64,000 nt of DNA from DASUPK01 sp963736685 (GCA_963736685.1 CAVTPZ010000017.1:124001-188000); one strand, 5' to 3'; counted from the stretch's first letter, positions 1 to 8,771 are shown. Program-made: numbers and translations. Notes: generated from the sequence alone by a model not told the origin.

Positions 1-1536
1 GTCTGGCTGCACGGCGAGCGAGATCGCAAGGCGGCGGTTCGCGAGTTCGCCGGGGACAACCGGCATCTCGCCGATTACCTGACGGAGCATGTCCTCGCAG
101 GGCTTGAGCCGTCCATCGAGCGCTTCCTACTCGAGACCTCGATTCTCAGCCGCCTCTCGGCGCCATTGTGCGACGCGGTGACCGGCGAAACCGGCTCAGG
201 CGCGCGTCTGGATGAGATCGAGCGCGCGAACCTTCTCCTGACGCCACTCGACAGCCGTCGCCGCTGGTACCGGTACCACCCCCTGTTCGCGGAGCTGCTG
301 CGGGGAGAGCTCGCCCGACGCGATCCCGAGCTGGTTCCCACCCTGCACCGGCGGGCCTACCTGTGGCACCGGGACAACGGGAGCGTGTTGGAGTCGGTCG
401 CCCAGGCCCTGCTCGCCGGGGACCATGCCGCAGCCGCCGAAGCGATCACCGGTGCCTGGATCCCGCTGATTCGCTCCGGCGGCTCGGCGACGGTGAAACG
501 CTGGCTCGAGCGCTTTCCCCGCGAGGCCGTGGCCGATGCCCCTCAGATCGCCTACATCGGGGCCTTCGTGACCGCGCTCGCCGGCGACTCCGAGCACGCA
601 ATCGACGAGTGGATCCGGCTCGCCGAGACAAATGCTGACCACGCTGCCAGCGATCGCATGCCGGACGGAACGTCGTTCGAGACCAACCTCGAGATCATCC
701 GGGCAGCGTTTCTCTACCGCGATATCGGCGATGCGAAGGCGAAGGCGGAAAGAGTCGCCGAGTCCGAGTCCGCAGGCGGGCAATGGCGCGTGCCGTCGCT
801 CGCCGCGCTGGGCTCCCTGTGTTACCTCTCGGGTGACCCGGCCGGCGCCGCACGCGCGGTCGACGAGGCTCTGCGTGATCGCGACGCACCCGTGCGGCCG
901 CACGGCGTGATCCATGCGCTCGCCACGTCGGCACTGCTCGAGCTCGACGAAGGTGAGCCCGAGCGGGCCGAACGCACGGCCCGCCGGGCGCTCGACACGG
1001 CGCACTCGGTCGGGCTATCGAAGAACGTGACCGCGGGCCTCGCACATATCGCCCTCGGCCGCAGCCTGACCGCGCGGGACAGGGCGATCGAGGCGCTCGA
1101 GGAGCTCGAGCGCGGCCGGCAGCTGGTGGAGGGGCGCGCGCCGATCGCCCATCATCTCTACGGCCTTCTCGCACTAGCCGAAGCGCAGCACGCGTCGGGC
1201 GACATGGTCGGGGCCAATCGCTCCCTCGACGAGGCGGAGGCCGAGATCGATCAGTTCGAGGACGCGGGCCTCTTCCCGGCCATGCTCGCGGGGCTTCGGG
1301 GCCGCGCGATGCTCTCACGCCGGCGGCGTCCGGCCGGGCCGGGAACCGAACTCACCGAGACAGAGCTCACCGTGTTGCGTCTGCTGTCTGGCTCGAAGTC
1401 CCGGCGAGAGATCGCCGAGAAGCTGTACCTGTCGCCCAACACCGTCAAAACCCACACCTCGGCGATCTATCGGAAGCTCGGCGTCGGGTCGCGAGGCGAC
1501 GCGGTCCTGAAAGCTCGCGAGCAGGGCCTGCTCTGA
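1..1536 (+). CDS. LuxR-family (MalT-like) transcriptional regulator, 5'-truncated by window edge
   Basis: The reading frame is open from base 1, so the N-terminal part, which in this family holds the ATPase domain, lies outside the window. What remains is a long alpha-helical region of TPR-like repeats rich in Ala, Glu and Arg, then a C-terminal LuxR helix-turn-helix in about the last 65 residues (LTETELTVLRLL, then SPNTVKTHTSAIYRKLGV). The stretch NRHLADYLTEHVL at the left edge is typical of the linker after the NTPase in MalT-type regulators. It probably activates genes in response to an unknown ligand. The stop is at 1534-1536. Confidence 0.85.
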   Translation, partial: VWLHGERDRKAAVREFAGDNRHLADYLTEHVLAGLEPSIERFLLETSILSRLSAPLCDAVTGETGSGARLDEIERANLLLTPLDSRRRWYRYHPLFAELLRGELARRDPELVPTLHRRAYLWHRDNGSVLESVAQALLAGDHAAAAEAITGAWIPLIRSGGSATVKRWLERFPREAVADAPQIAYIGAFVTALAGDSEHAIDEWIRLAETNADHAASDRMPDGTSFETNLEIIRAAFLYRDIGDAKAKAERVAESESAGGQWRVPSLAALGSLCYLSGDPAGAARAVDEALRDRDAPVRPHGVIHALATSALLELDEGEPERAERTARRALDTAHSVGLSKNVTAGLAHIALGRSLTARDRAIEALEELERGRQLVEGRAPIAHHLYGLLALAEAQHASGDMVGANRSLDEAEAEIDQFEDAGLFPAMLAGLRGRAMLSRRRRPAGPGTELTETELTVLRLLSGSKSRREIAEKLYLSPNTVKTHTSAIYRKLGVGSRGDAVLKAREQGLL

Positions 1537-1638
1537 CCGACTCACCCGGGTGATTTCGGCCCGGGATCGCCCCAAATGTGTCGGATCGCGTGCGAGCTTC
1601 CTCCGGAACACAATCCGAACCGTCCTGGAGGAACCTTG

Positions 1639-3172
1639 ATGAACAGCTCGACTCAACCGCAACCCAGAGGCAAGTTTGCTCGTGCGCTCTGCGTTGCAAC
1701 CTGCACGGCAACCGCTGGCTGGGCGCTCTTTGCCGCGACCGCGCTCGCCAATCCGATCGCTTCGGCCGGTCCCGCGCCATCGTTGCCGGCGTTTCAGGGC
1801 GTGGCCGCCAAGTCCCACCCCATCAAGGGCACGGTCAAGCCGCCACAGAACCCCTTCTTGGCGACGGGACCCGTTCAGCAACATCCACGACGACACCTGG
1901 ATGACGGACTCCTATCGGTACCGGGGCCCGCTCGGGCGCTCTCTTACGGCGAGCTCGGCGGCGAAGCCCCTGCGGGTGTGCGGCAGCATCGCCTTCGACA
2001 GGGCGGGGCAGCTCGTCTCGGTCTGTCCGTCCCTGTTCGGCCCTCCGCAGGCTCGGGTCATGGACCCCAACACTCTGGAGACCATCGGCACCTACGACCT
2101 GCCTGATGCTCCCAACCCTCCCGGCACAAAGGCGTACCAGAACTTCAGCGGAGGCGGGTACTTCTTCCTCGACAACCAGGACAGGATGTGGGTGCCGACA
2201 AAGACCGATCACATCTTCGTCCTCAGCGTGGGATCCGACGGTTCGATGACCAAGACCGGCGACTACGACCTGACTGGCGTGCTTGATGCAGCGAATGAGC
2301 GGATCACGTCCGTGCTGCCTGACTTCAAGGGTCGGATGTGGTTCGTCACCAAGCAGAACGGCAAGGTCGGCACGCTCAATCCCAGTACCGGCGCGGTGCG
2401 GATCCGGACCCTGGGCGAGGAGGTCGAGAACTCGTTCGCCATGGGCAAGAAGGGCGTGTTCATCGCCTCCGACCGACGGATGTACCGCTTCGATGCCGGC
2501 AAGAACGGCACCCCGAAAATCACGTGGAAGGCCGGCTACAAGAACTCCGGAGTCGTCAAGCCGGGCCAGGTCGATGCCGGCACCGGGACAACGCCGACGA
2601 TCATGAAGGGTGGCTACGTCGCGATCACCGACAACGCGCAGCCGATGCACGTCGACGTCTATCGGACCGGCACGAAGTCGGCGCTCCGAGGCCGTCCACG
2701 CGTCGTCTGCCAGATCCCGGTGTTCGGCAAGTTCACCGGTGACACGGAAAACTCGCTGCTGGGCGCCGGCCGCTCGCTGATCGTGGAGAACAACTATGGC
2801 TACCAGGACCCGGTGGGCCCGAACACCGGCGCTCCCACCACACCGGGATTTGCCAGGGTCGACGTTGACAAGGACGGGAAGGGTTGCCACAGGGTGTGGG
2901 TCAACCACGATGCGGCGGCCCCGACCGTCGTGCCGAAGATCTCGACCAAGACCGGACTGATCTACACGTATACCAGGCCGCCCGACCCCAGCGGCTCGGA
3001 GGGCTACTACTGGACGGCGCTGGACTTCCGGAACGGAAAGACCGCCTGGAACCAGTACGCGGGCTCCGGCTTCAACTACAACAACAACTACGCCGGACTC
3101 GCTCTCGCCCCCAACGGGACCGCGTACCTCGGTGTGATCGGAGGAATCGTCGCCCTCCGCGACGGCAGTTAG
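1639..3172 (+). pseudogene. Secreted beta-propeller-like protein of unknown function, frameshifted after the signal peptide
   Basis: A GGAGG at 1627-1631 precedes the ATG at 1639. The first frame encodes a clear signal peptide (basic start, then ALCVATCTATAGWALFAATALA) and about 35 mature residues. The rest of the protein continues in the next frame from about 1861-1872 (PFSNIHDDTWMTDSYRY onward) to the stop at 3172. One extra base in the run around 1865-1869 would explain it; removing a G restores a smooth join. The body has repeated motifs such as FLDNQDRMWVPT and FDAGKNGTP that suggest a beta-propeller, but no family is recognised. Either a recent pseudogene or a sequence error. Confidence 0.7.
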
Positions 3173-3204
3173 CGGCACTTGAGCTCGCACTCCCTGAAGA
3201 AACA

Positions 3205-3232
3205 CCAAGGGCCCTCTTTCGAGGGCCCTTGG
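3205..3232. terminator. Intrinsic terminator, 12-bp perfect stem
   Basis: Arms 3205-3216 and 3221-3232 pair perfectly around a TTTC loop. It lies between the stop of the secreted-protein gene and the leftmost tRNA 3'-end repeat. Read on the minus strand it would also end transcription just past that tRNA end, so it may be the original host terminator of tRNA-fMet. Confidence 0.75.
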
Positions 3233-3239
3233 TTAGTAC

Positions 3240-3278
<39 letters not shown>

Positions 3279-3618
3279 AAGCCTTGAAGCCGTTCGGTGG
3301 GCTCATGCCGAGCCATACCAGGCACGCTGAGATCACCTGAGATCGGGTCAGTTTCTCTCAGTTCGGTACCACCGCTGGTACCTCGGGGATTCCGGCTCCG
3401 TCTTGGCTCCAAGGACTATTGCTTTGCATGGAAAGCAGCACTTTGTAGGCAGCGCCCCCAAGGTGGCTGGTTTATGGCCAGTCGCTCCGACTCTGACCTG
3501 CTATTCCAAAATTCTCATCTGAATGGAGCGGTTACGATCGCATCATCGGCCTAGGCTGGCCCGTCGGTGCAATCCGGTTACTCCGGATGGGCCGACCCAT
3601 TGAAAGGAGACCGTTCAG
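3279..3618. other. Gene-free left end of island 1
   Basis: No convincing gene is present. The stretch holds a motif CAGTTTCTCTCAGTT at 3349-3363, placed 71 bases from core A, just as a close relative stands 72 bases from core B. It also has a small palindrome (GGTACC, five bases, GGTACC) near 3365-3382 and one copy of the hairpin repeat GCTTTGCATGGAAAGC at 3421-3436 that recurs at 18252 and, inverted, at 23036. Confidence 0.5.
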
Positions 3619-3798
3619 ATGTCCTCCGATTCAGACCTGATCGGGATCCCGGTGACCTTGGGAGCGATCGTGGCGATCCTGGCGGTGTTCGCCGCCTTCT
3701 TCTTCATCGGGCCGGTCACGGGGATCATCGTCCTCCTGGCGGTCGTGGTCCTCGCCGGCGTGCTCTTGGTCCGCTGGATCAGGGCAAGCGAGATGTAG
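3619..3798 (+). CDS. Small two-helix membrane protein
   Basis: The 59-residue product starts with a short polar stretch (MSSDSDLIG), then two hydrophobic segments (about residues 11-31 and 34-51) separated by IGPVTG, and ends with a basic tail. A strong ribosome-binding site AAAGGAGA (3603-3610) sets the ATG. No family is recognised; proteins of this shape are common in Actinobacteria. It stands alone on island 1. Confidence 0.65.
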   Translation: MSSDSDLIGIPVTLGAIVAILAVFAAFFFIGPVTGIIVLLAVVVLAGVLLVRWIRASEM

Positions 3799-3939
3799 AG
3801 ATTAGGATCCCGGCGTCGTGGCTTGGCCTTCGCGCTCCTTGTATGGGAGCTGGACGGCTGCGGAGCGGGCTCACAGAGCACTCACCAACAGCGTTGACCT
3901 CGCGTTTTCCGCAGCAGATGAACCCCTCCCTCGCGCCGG

Positions 3940-4122
3940 CGCAGTGGCGCCCCCCGATTCATCGACTACCTGTATCTGGGTTTCACCAACGCGACCGCGT
4001 TCAGTCCGACCGACGCCATGCCGCTGGCGCCCTGGGCCAAGATCACGATGGCCCTGCAAGCGCTGATCTCGCTCGTCATCCTCGGACTCGTGATCGCCCG
4101 GGCGGTGAACGTCTTTGCCTAG
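3940..4122 (+). pseudogene. C-terminal fragment of the membrane protein family found intact at 45899-46633
   Basis: From 3958 the frame encodes FIDYLYLGFTNATAFSPTD and a final hydrophobic helix ending ARAVNVFA. This matches the last 54 residues of the intact gene (FLDYLYTSLTNATAFSPTD, ARAVNILA). Upstream, QWRP is in the neighbouring frame, with the break at a run of six C (3950-3955). Nothing of the N-terminal three quarters is seen. It is a truncated, probably dead paralogue. Confidence 0.75.
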
Positions 4123-4336
4123 AAGAGCTCGGATGACAGCTGCCTCCGCCGCCGAGGACGCCTCTCGCTGCTGACGGGAACAATGCCGGGCCCTGGCGTG
4201 CAAAGCGGTAGCCGCTTCTGTCGAAATCAGCAGTCGCCCACTTCCGCAGCCCGGCGGCGGAAGCTAGGGCGGAGTCGTGGCGGCTTCCGTCCGCCATCAC
4301 CGGAAGCGAGGAGCCCATAGGATCGGCAGCCTCCAC

Positions 4337-4957
4337 GTGGACTCGACTCAGCTTCAAATCCTCCCGCTCTCCCTGATCATGGTGATGGGGCCCCAGATCC
4401 TGACCGCGATCTTCCTGACCACGAGCCACGAGCCGGTCAAGAACTCCGTGGCAATGCTGATCGGTGTCGTGCTCGCCGCCATTCTCAGCATCCTGATCTG
4501 GTTCGGGCTCTACGAGGCTGTAGGTATCCATCCGCGCTCGGGTTCGGGCCCGAGCACGGCCGACTACGTGGTGGCCGGCTTGTTGGCGCTGGCCGGGATC
4601 CACACCTTCCTCGGCCGCCATCACGCCAGCGTCCCAAAGTGGATGACCGCCCTACAGCAGGCCGAGCCAAAGCGGGCCTTCAGCCTCGGGTTCCTGCTCA
4701 TCCTGCTGATGCCGACCGACATCGTCGCGGTCATCTCCACTGTCCACTGGCTTCACGACAACCACGACGACCTGCTCCATGGCTGGCCGCTCGTGGCTGC
4801 TACCACGCTGCTGATGGCCCTGCCGATCCTCGGCTACCTGCTGCTCGGCCATCGGGCGCGTGACGCGATGCCCGGGATCCGCGACTGGCTGACCACGAAT
4901 GCCTGGATCGTGAACATCGTCGTGATCGTCTACTTCATCTTCGAGCTGGTCAAGTAG
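4337..4957 (+). CDS. GAP-family (Sap, sulfolipid-addressing-like) membrane protein
   Basis: The product of about 206 residues has six likely membrane helices, beginning QLQILPLSLIMVMGPQILTAIFL and ending VVIVYFIFELVK. The pattern of paired helices around a polar centre with ILLMPTDIVAV matches the GAP/Sap family (lipid or small-molecule export in mycobacteria). The start is uncertain: GTG 4337 gives the usual family N-terminus, while GTG 4277 adds 20 basic residues. Function here is inferred from the family only. Confidence 0.7.
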   Translation: MDSTQLQILPLSLIMVMGPQILTAIFLTTSHEPVKNSVAMLIGVVLAAILSILIWFGLYEAVGIHPRSGSGPSTADYVVAGLLALAGIHTFLGRHHASVPKWMTALQQAEPKRAFSLGFLLILLMPTDIVAVISTVHWLHDNHDDLLHGWPLVAATTLLMALPILGYLLLGHRARDAMPGIRDWLTTNAWIVNIVVIVYFIFELVK

Positions 4958-5013
4958 ACCCCGCGGCCTACCCGGCGGTCTTTCAGCCCCGCTGAGTCAA
5001 AGAACTGGGAGCG

Positions 5014-5241
5014 TCAATCCCCCCGCTCTCCCGGCATGTTCGTCAGGTGGTCGCGCCAGTCCGAGTCGATCTGGTCGAGCATCAGGTCGAAGGCGTCGAC
5101 GTCTGCATCCGTCGCACTGAGGTAGTAGCGGTGGCTGCCATCGTCGATGATCTCCGGCTTTATCTCGGTCCGCTTCTCCAGCCCGTCGAGGATCTCCCGC
5201 CCTCGATCGTCATTGGGTCGTAGTGCGATTTCGGCAGCCAT
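5014..5241 (-). CDS. Small hypothetical protein
   Basis: The 75-residue acidic protein (MAAEIALRPNDDRGREIL at the N-terminus) has no membrane segment and no recognised domain. Codon use is typical of the region. It runs in the same direction as the next small gene (5313-5546), so both may be one transcript. Confidence 0.6.
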   Translation of the reverse strand: MAAEIALRPNDDRGREILDGLEKRTEIKPEIIDDGSHRYYLSATDADVDAFDLMLDQIDSDWRDHLTNMPGERGD

Positions 5242-5312
5242 CGAGCGGCAGTCTATGAGCTAATTGTTCCTCGCCTGCTCGGCGGCTCGCGCCGGCTGGG
5301 TCGGGAAGCGGG

Positions 5313-5546
5313 TCAATCGATTTGGACCGGCTCGTCGACGGCGAAGTCACCTACGGGTGGCAGAGCCTCGCTCACGTGAAGCTTCGCCTGCTGGGCGTTC
5401 TCGGCGTCAAGGTGCACTTGCACATGCTCCGCTTCGGGAGGCTCTTCAGCGAACCTGCCGACCATGATCCCGGCAGCCTCCAAGTCCCCGACGAGCCGGT
5501 TGACGTCGAGGTCCCGGCCTCGAATCCTGACCGAGAAATAGGGCAC
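5313..5546 (-). CDS. Small hypothetical protein
   Basis: The 77-residue product starts MPYFSVRIRGRDLDVNRLVG and alternates beta-strand-like and helical stretches, suggesting a small alpha/beta fold. No known motif is visible. It lies upstream of 5014-5241 on the same strand and just left of att core B. Confidence 0.6.
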   Translation of the reverse strand: MPYFSVRIRGRDLDVNRLVGDLEAAGIMVGRFAEEPPEAEHVQVHLDAENAQQAKLHVSEALPPVGDFAVDEPVQID

Positions 5547-5679
5547 TCGCGTGAGTCTATGACTGCAACTCGAACTGCAAGCTTGTCCCCAATTGGGCCT
5601 CTTTCGTGCCTGAGGCGCGGTTGCGCCTTCGGGTTCCTGGGCTCATCCCCGGAACCAGACTGAAGCGCTCATAGAAAAA

Positions 5680-5695
5680 CCCCGCACATGCGGGG
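5680..5695. terminator. Short terminator hairpin beside att core B
   Basis: CCCCGCA and TGCGGGG form a 7-bp stem with a two-base loop, flanked by AAAA on the left. Its place, 8 bases before the extended repeat, is equivalent to the terminators beside cores A, C and D. Confidence 0.6.
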
Positions 5696-5706
5696 CTTCT
5701 CTTGAG

Positions 5707-5748
<42 letters not shown>

Positions 5749-5828
5749 ATCGACAGCGACACGCTCTGTTGCCTGTTCCGGCAATAGCTCAAGCCCAGAA
5801 GAGTCGCCTGAGTTCTCCCCAGTTGCTC

Positions 5829-6107
5829 TCAGATTGATGCGCGGTTGATGCCCGCGTCTGCGGCGCACTGAGCAAAATCCCATCCCGCTTCCGAGCAGGG
5901 GGATCCCGGGGAGCTCTTGCTACCGCTCACTCGCTCACCCTCCGGCTCGATATGCGGCGCGAGCTGAGCGGGCAACCAAGCCGGACCGCGCCGGCGGGGC
6001 AGCCGGCTCTGGCGCTTCCGGGCTCGGTCCCACGCCGCCGCCGCACCCAACAAACCGAGCGCGGCGGCGATCGCGAGCACCGGAGAGCTAGACCAGGCCG
6101 TCGCCAT
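5829..6107 (-). CDS. Possible small membrane protein with altered C-terminus
   Basis: The frame starts MATAWSSSPVLAIAAALGLLGAAAAWDRARKR, a single membrane helix followed by a basic stretch, and its start overlaps the stop of the gene at 6088. After about 45 residues the sequence turns unstructured and runs toward the island end. The true C-terminus may have been replaced when the island integrated. Could be a chance frame. Confidence 0.4.
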   Translation of the reverse strand: MATAWSSSPVLAIAAALGLLGAAAAWDRARKRQSRLPRRRGPAWLPAQLAPHIEPEGERVSGSKSSPGSPCSEAGWDFAQCAADAGINRASI

Positions 6108-6276
6108 CGCTCGGGCCGCCGTTGTTGTCGGCGTCGTGGTCGCCGCCGTTGTTCTGCGGGATGCCGTGATGGTGATGGTGATGGTGTCCCGCCATCGCGG
6201 CGGGCACCGCGGCGCCGGCGACGATCCCCAGAACGGCGAGAGCAGCCGCGATTCGGGCCTTCGTTGTGGAGAGCAT
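6088..6276 (-). CDS. Small secreted His-rich protein with a repeated Asp/Asn/Gly C-terminal tag
   Basis: The 62-residue product has a signal peptide (residues 1-29, ending PAAMAG), seven consecutive His residues, then GIPQNNGGD followed by DADNNGGPSDGDG. The same tail ends the lipoprotein at 6886-7203. The His run and the DxDxDG-like spacing suggest binding of divalent metal, possibly Ca. AAAGGAG at 6281-6287 supports this start rather than one 33 bases upstream. Last gene of a likely minus-strand operon from 7203. Confidence 0.7.
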   Translation of the reverse strand: MLSTTKARIAAALAVLGIVAGAAVPAAMAGHHHHHHHGIPQNNGGDHDADNNGGPSDGDGLV

Positions 6277-6305
6277 GAGGGCTCCTTTCCTTGGTTGGTC
6301 GTTGG

Positions 6306-6905
6306 TCATGTGAGGAAGCTTGAGATGGCGCGCTCGATCGCAGGGCCCTGGCGCTGCCATTGATCGGGCGGCGCCGCGCCGACGACGACAGTCGTCGCCC
6401 TCGCTCCGGCGACGATGCAGGCAATCTCGCGGTAGTCGTGCCCACTCGACGAGGTGTAGGCGTCGGTCACGCATGAGCCGTGCCCAGATCGGAAGCGCAG
6501 GCCGGTGGCGGAGGCGAGCGTCGTGATGTCGACGTCCCCCTCCTCGCCGTTGTGGTCGGGCCTGAAATGCGCCCAGTTGGCGAGCGTCTCATCGCCTTGC
6601 TTGGGGGTGGCGTTCAGATAGCCCCGGATCTCACCGCTCGGGGAGCGGAGCGCGGCGGTGACGGTGCCTGGGTCGGAGCGGATCGCACGCCAGCCGGGTG
6701 GGTAGAAAACCGTGGCGGCGCCGCCGGGCAGCCGGCTTCGCTGCCAGCCGCCGGGCGGGGGCGAGGCATGAAGCCAGCCGAAGGCCTCCGCCCCGCCCGC
6801 CGCCGGGGGAGGTGAGGAGGAGCCGCAGGCCGCGAGGGCCGCCGCCGCGAGGGCGACCGCGGCGACGAACGCGAGCGTGAGACGCCTAGATCTGGCCGTC
6901 GCCAT
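6306..6905 (-). CDS. Lipoprotein of unknown function
   Basis: The 199-residue product begins MATARSRRLTLAFVAAVALA with a lipobox (LAAC) at about residue 27-30. The mature part has GGAATVFYPPGWRAI and a disulfide-capable pair of Cys, a pattern seen in PsbP/DUF1795-like extracytoplasmic domains, but the match is only by eye. GGAGG eight bases before ATG 6905 fixes the start, which overlaps the stop of the gene upstream. Middle gene of the 7203-6088 operon. Confidence 0.65.
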   Translation of the reverse strand: MATARSRRLTLAFVAAVALAAAALAACGSSSPPPAAGGAEAFGWLHASPPPGGWQRSRLPGGAATVFYPPGWRAIRSDPGTVTAALRSPSGEIRGYLNATPKQGDETLANWAHFRPDHNGEEGDVDITTLASATGLRFRSGHGSCVTDAYTSSSGHDYREIACIVAGARATTVVVGAAPPDQWQRQGPAIERAISSFLT

Positions 6906-7203
6906 CGCTGGGTCCTCCGTTGTTGTCGGCATCCTGGTCACCGCCGTTGTTCTGCGGGATGCCGGCGGCCGGGCTCGAAGCGGCGGAGCCGCCTGAGCCT
7001 CCCTGAGATATGGCCGACGACACTGGCGACGCCGAGGCGGCCGGCGACGGGCTGTTGCTGGATCCTCCGCCACAACCGGCGGCCGCGAGCGCGGCGATCC
7101 CGAGCACGGCTGCGAGTGCGCCCAGGGAGCGAAACCTCCGCGATCGTCTGGGCCTGCTCGGCTGGCGTCCGGTTGCGTGACGGGTAGGGGTGGGAGTTCT
7201 CAT
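6886..7203 (-). CDS. Lipoprotein ending in the GIPQNNGGD tag
   Basis: The 105-residue product has a basic N-region, a hydrophobic stretch and a lipobox (AAGC) near residue 42. A Ser/Pro/Ala-rich linker follows, then GIPQNNGGD with DADNNGGPSDGDG at the end, almost identical to the tail of the small protein at 6088. It is the first gene of the operon and lies behind an ECF-type promoter at 7249-7273. Confidence 0.7.
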   Translation of the reverse strand: MRTPTPTRHATGRQPSRPRRSRRFRSLGALAAVLGIAALAAAGCGGGSSNSPSPAASASPVSSAISQGGSGGSAASSPAAGIPQNNGGDQDADNNGGPSDGDGQI

Positions 7204-7248
7204 CTGTTCGCTTCCTTTGGGTTGTGTCTCTGTTCCGCTGTCTCTATT

Positions 7249-7273
7249 GACGTCTGGAGCCGCGATTAATTCC
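7249..7273 (-). promoter_or_regulatory. ECF-type promoter P1
   Basis: Read on the minus strand: GGAATTAA, 13 bases, CGTC. The arrangement equals that of four other sites on this island. It stands about 45 bases before the start of the lipoprotein at 7203. Confidence 0.6.
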
Positions 7274-7554
7274 CGGCTGTTCGTCGGTTGTGATGGCCGG
7301 CGAGCGGCGCTCGAGCAGCTCTCGCCAGAACCTCCTGTCTCGGGCTACTAGTCGACCAGCAGGTCGATCAGACCCGTGACGCCGTTCTGGACCATGCTGT
7401 CCGCGCCCGCAAGGGTGTGGACATTGAGGTGGCCGGTGGGATCGGCGTGCTTGCGGAGACGGCCATAGCTAGTCCGGTCACACCTGTCGAGACGGTCCGC
7501 ACCCGGCGCGCTCTCCTGAAGACGCGGGAGCCACCGAAATATTTGCGTGCTCCC
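7274..7554. other. Intergenic stretch between divergent promoters P1 and P2
   Basis: No convincing gene. On the minus strand the frame ending at 7348 reads HLNVHTLAGADSMVQNGVTG then LIDLLVD, which has a protein-like look and might be the end of a lost gene, but no start or partner is visible. Confidence 0.35.
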
Positions 7555-7580
7555 GGAATAAATACGGGCCGGGGCCGTCC
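7555..7580 (+). promoter_or_regulatory. ECF-type promoter P2
   Basis: GGAATAAA (7555-7562), 13 bases, CGTCC (7576-7580). The ATG of the downstream gene is 33 bases further on, exactly the distance seen at P3, and an AAAGGAG ribosome site lies between. Confidence 0.65.
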
Positions 7581-7612
7581 TTGGGCTTGCAACCAACCCA
7601 AAGGAGTTCGAG

Positions 7613-8221
7613 ATGCGAAAGCTCAACAAGCGGGGCCTGCGGCCCAGCCCGGCGCTGGTCGTGGCGTTCGTCGCCCTGTTCGCGGCGATGGGCGGCTTCG
7701 GCTACGCGGCTGTGAAGCTGACCCCGGCCAGCGTCAAGACGAAGAACATCAGGACCGCCGCGGTCACCACCGACAAGATCGCCGATGGCGCCGTGACGAC
7801 GCCGAAGCTGGCGCCCGATGCCGTGGCACCGAACGCAGTCAACGCGATGAACGCCGCCAACGCGGCGAAGCTGGGCGGCGCCGCCCCCGGCGAGTGTCAG
7901 ATCGGCTGGCTGAAGGCATCGGCTGTCATCGACACGTCGGTCCTGACCGACGCTCAGCCGGACGCCGTCGTGCCTGGATTCAACTGCGCCACCCACACGG
8001 CTGACGCCGTGAGCATCCACCGCGACGCGGTGGGCAGGTACACGGTCAGCCTCCCGGGCATCGACTCGGGCACGGCGGTCTCGTCGAGCAGCGGCACGAG
8101 CCCAGCGAACGCGGTCACCGGGGCCTCTCCGGTCAGCGGTGGCAAGCTGAGCGTGAAGGTCTGGAACAACAGCGATGCCGCCTTCGTCGACGGCAAGACG
8201 TTCTCGCTGCTCGTTTTCTGA
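7613..8221 (+). CDS. Secreted/surface protein with KTKNI-type repeats
   Basis: The 202-residue product has an N-terminal hydrophobic segment (ALVVAFVALFAAMGGFGYAA), then short imperfect repeats of the form VKTKNIRTAAVTTDKIADGA and NAVNAMNAANAAKLGG. The C-terminal half is beta-rich. Proteins with this layout are frequent in Solirubrobacterales and of unknown role; the repeats recall fibre- or stalk-like surface proteins. Controlled by promoter P2. Confidence 0.75.
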   Translation: MRKLNKRGLRPSPALVVAFVALFAAMGGFGYAAVKLTPASVKTKNIRTAAVTTDKIADGAVTTPKLAPDAVAPNAVNAMNAANAAKLGGAAPGECQIGWLKASAVIDTSVLTDAQPDAVVPGFNCATHTADAVSIHRDAVGRYTVSLPGIDSGTAVSSSSGTSPANAVTGASPVSGGKLSVKVWNNSDAAFVDGKTFSLLVF

Positions 8222-8561
8222 CCCCTACTTCGTCTGTGGCTGGACGCCGCCAGGCGAAGACACGGCCCGCGTCCCGGATTCCTCTCCCGGGGCGCGGGCG
8301 CGTGGGGTCCTACAGCGACTCCGCCGTTCAGGTCCAGTCGGCGGCACGACCGGGCCGACCGGGGTGCTCGGCGCCGAGCACGTGGAAGAGGATCCGTGCG
8401 GGCTGCGGCTCGGGATCTCCCATAAGCGCCTTCTTCCAGACCAACACGGAGATGGCGGAGCGCCTCACGGCATGGCCCGCGAGATGTCCTCGCTGGGTGG
8501 CTCCGAGCGGGTCTTCGACCTCTTCTGCGAAATCGGGACGCTTGGACTGACCCTGGCCTGC
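8222..8561. other. Gene-poor stretch
   Basis: An imperfect GC-rich hairpin at about 8265-8302 may end the upstream gene. A 46-codon minus-strand frame (8328-8468, ISVLVWKKALMGDPEPQPAR) looks somewhat protein-like but has no ribosome site. Nothing else is supported. Confidence 0.35.
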
Positions 8562-8762
8562 CTAGGCTCGGTCGGGCTGGCTGCCGAAGATCAGGCAGGC
8601 GATGTCGAGCGCCGCCAGCTCCAGCTCGCAACGAGCGATCTCACGGAGCTCCTGCCGGGGGTGCAGCCCGCCGGCGCCGGACCGCTCGAAAACCGTCGCG
8701 AGCCTCTCGGCGGCGTCGTCGACGATCTCAGCGATCTCCAGGATCTCTTCAGGGCGGCGCAT
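8562..8762 (-). CDS. Small hypothetical protein
   Basis: The 66-residue frame (MRRPEEILEIAEIVDDAAER) is predicted helical, acidic at the front and hydrophobic near the end. There is no Shine-Dalgarno site, but an ECF-type promoter (P5) lies 10 bases upstream of the ATG, so the message would be nearly leaderless. The promoter is the main reason to believe it. Confidence 0.5.
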   Translation of the reverse strand: MRRPEEILEIAEIVDDAAERLATVFERSGAGGLHPRQELREIARCELELAALDIACLIFGSQPDRA

Positions 8763-8771
8763 GTTGTCAAT

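Noticed and set aside
1835..3208. Long minus-strand frame opposite the secreted protein gene
   Set aside because: It is an antisense shadow caused by GC-rich codon bias, full of His, Val and Arg without domain signals; the same holds for long frames at 21434-22981, 23510-25039, 44139-45488, 49264-51171, 54296-56185 and 61794-63071.
6166..6192. Vector-derived His tag in the small secreted protein
   Set aside because: The seven His codons alternate CAC and CAT and lie inside a natural gene with signal peptide and conserved tail; no vector sequence flanks it.
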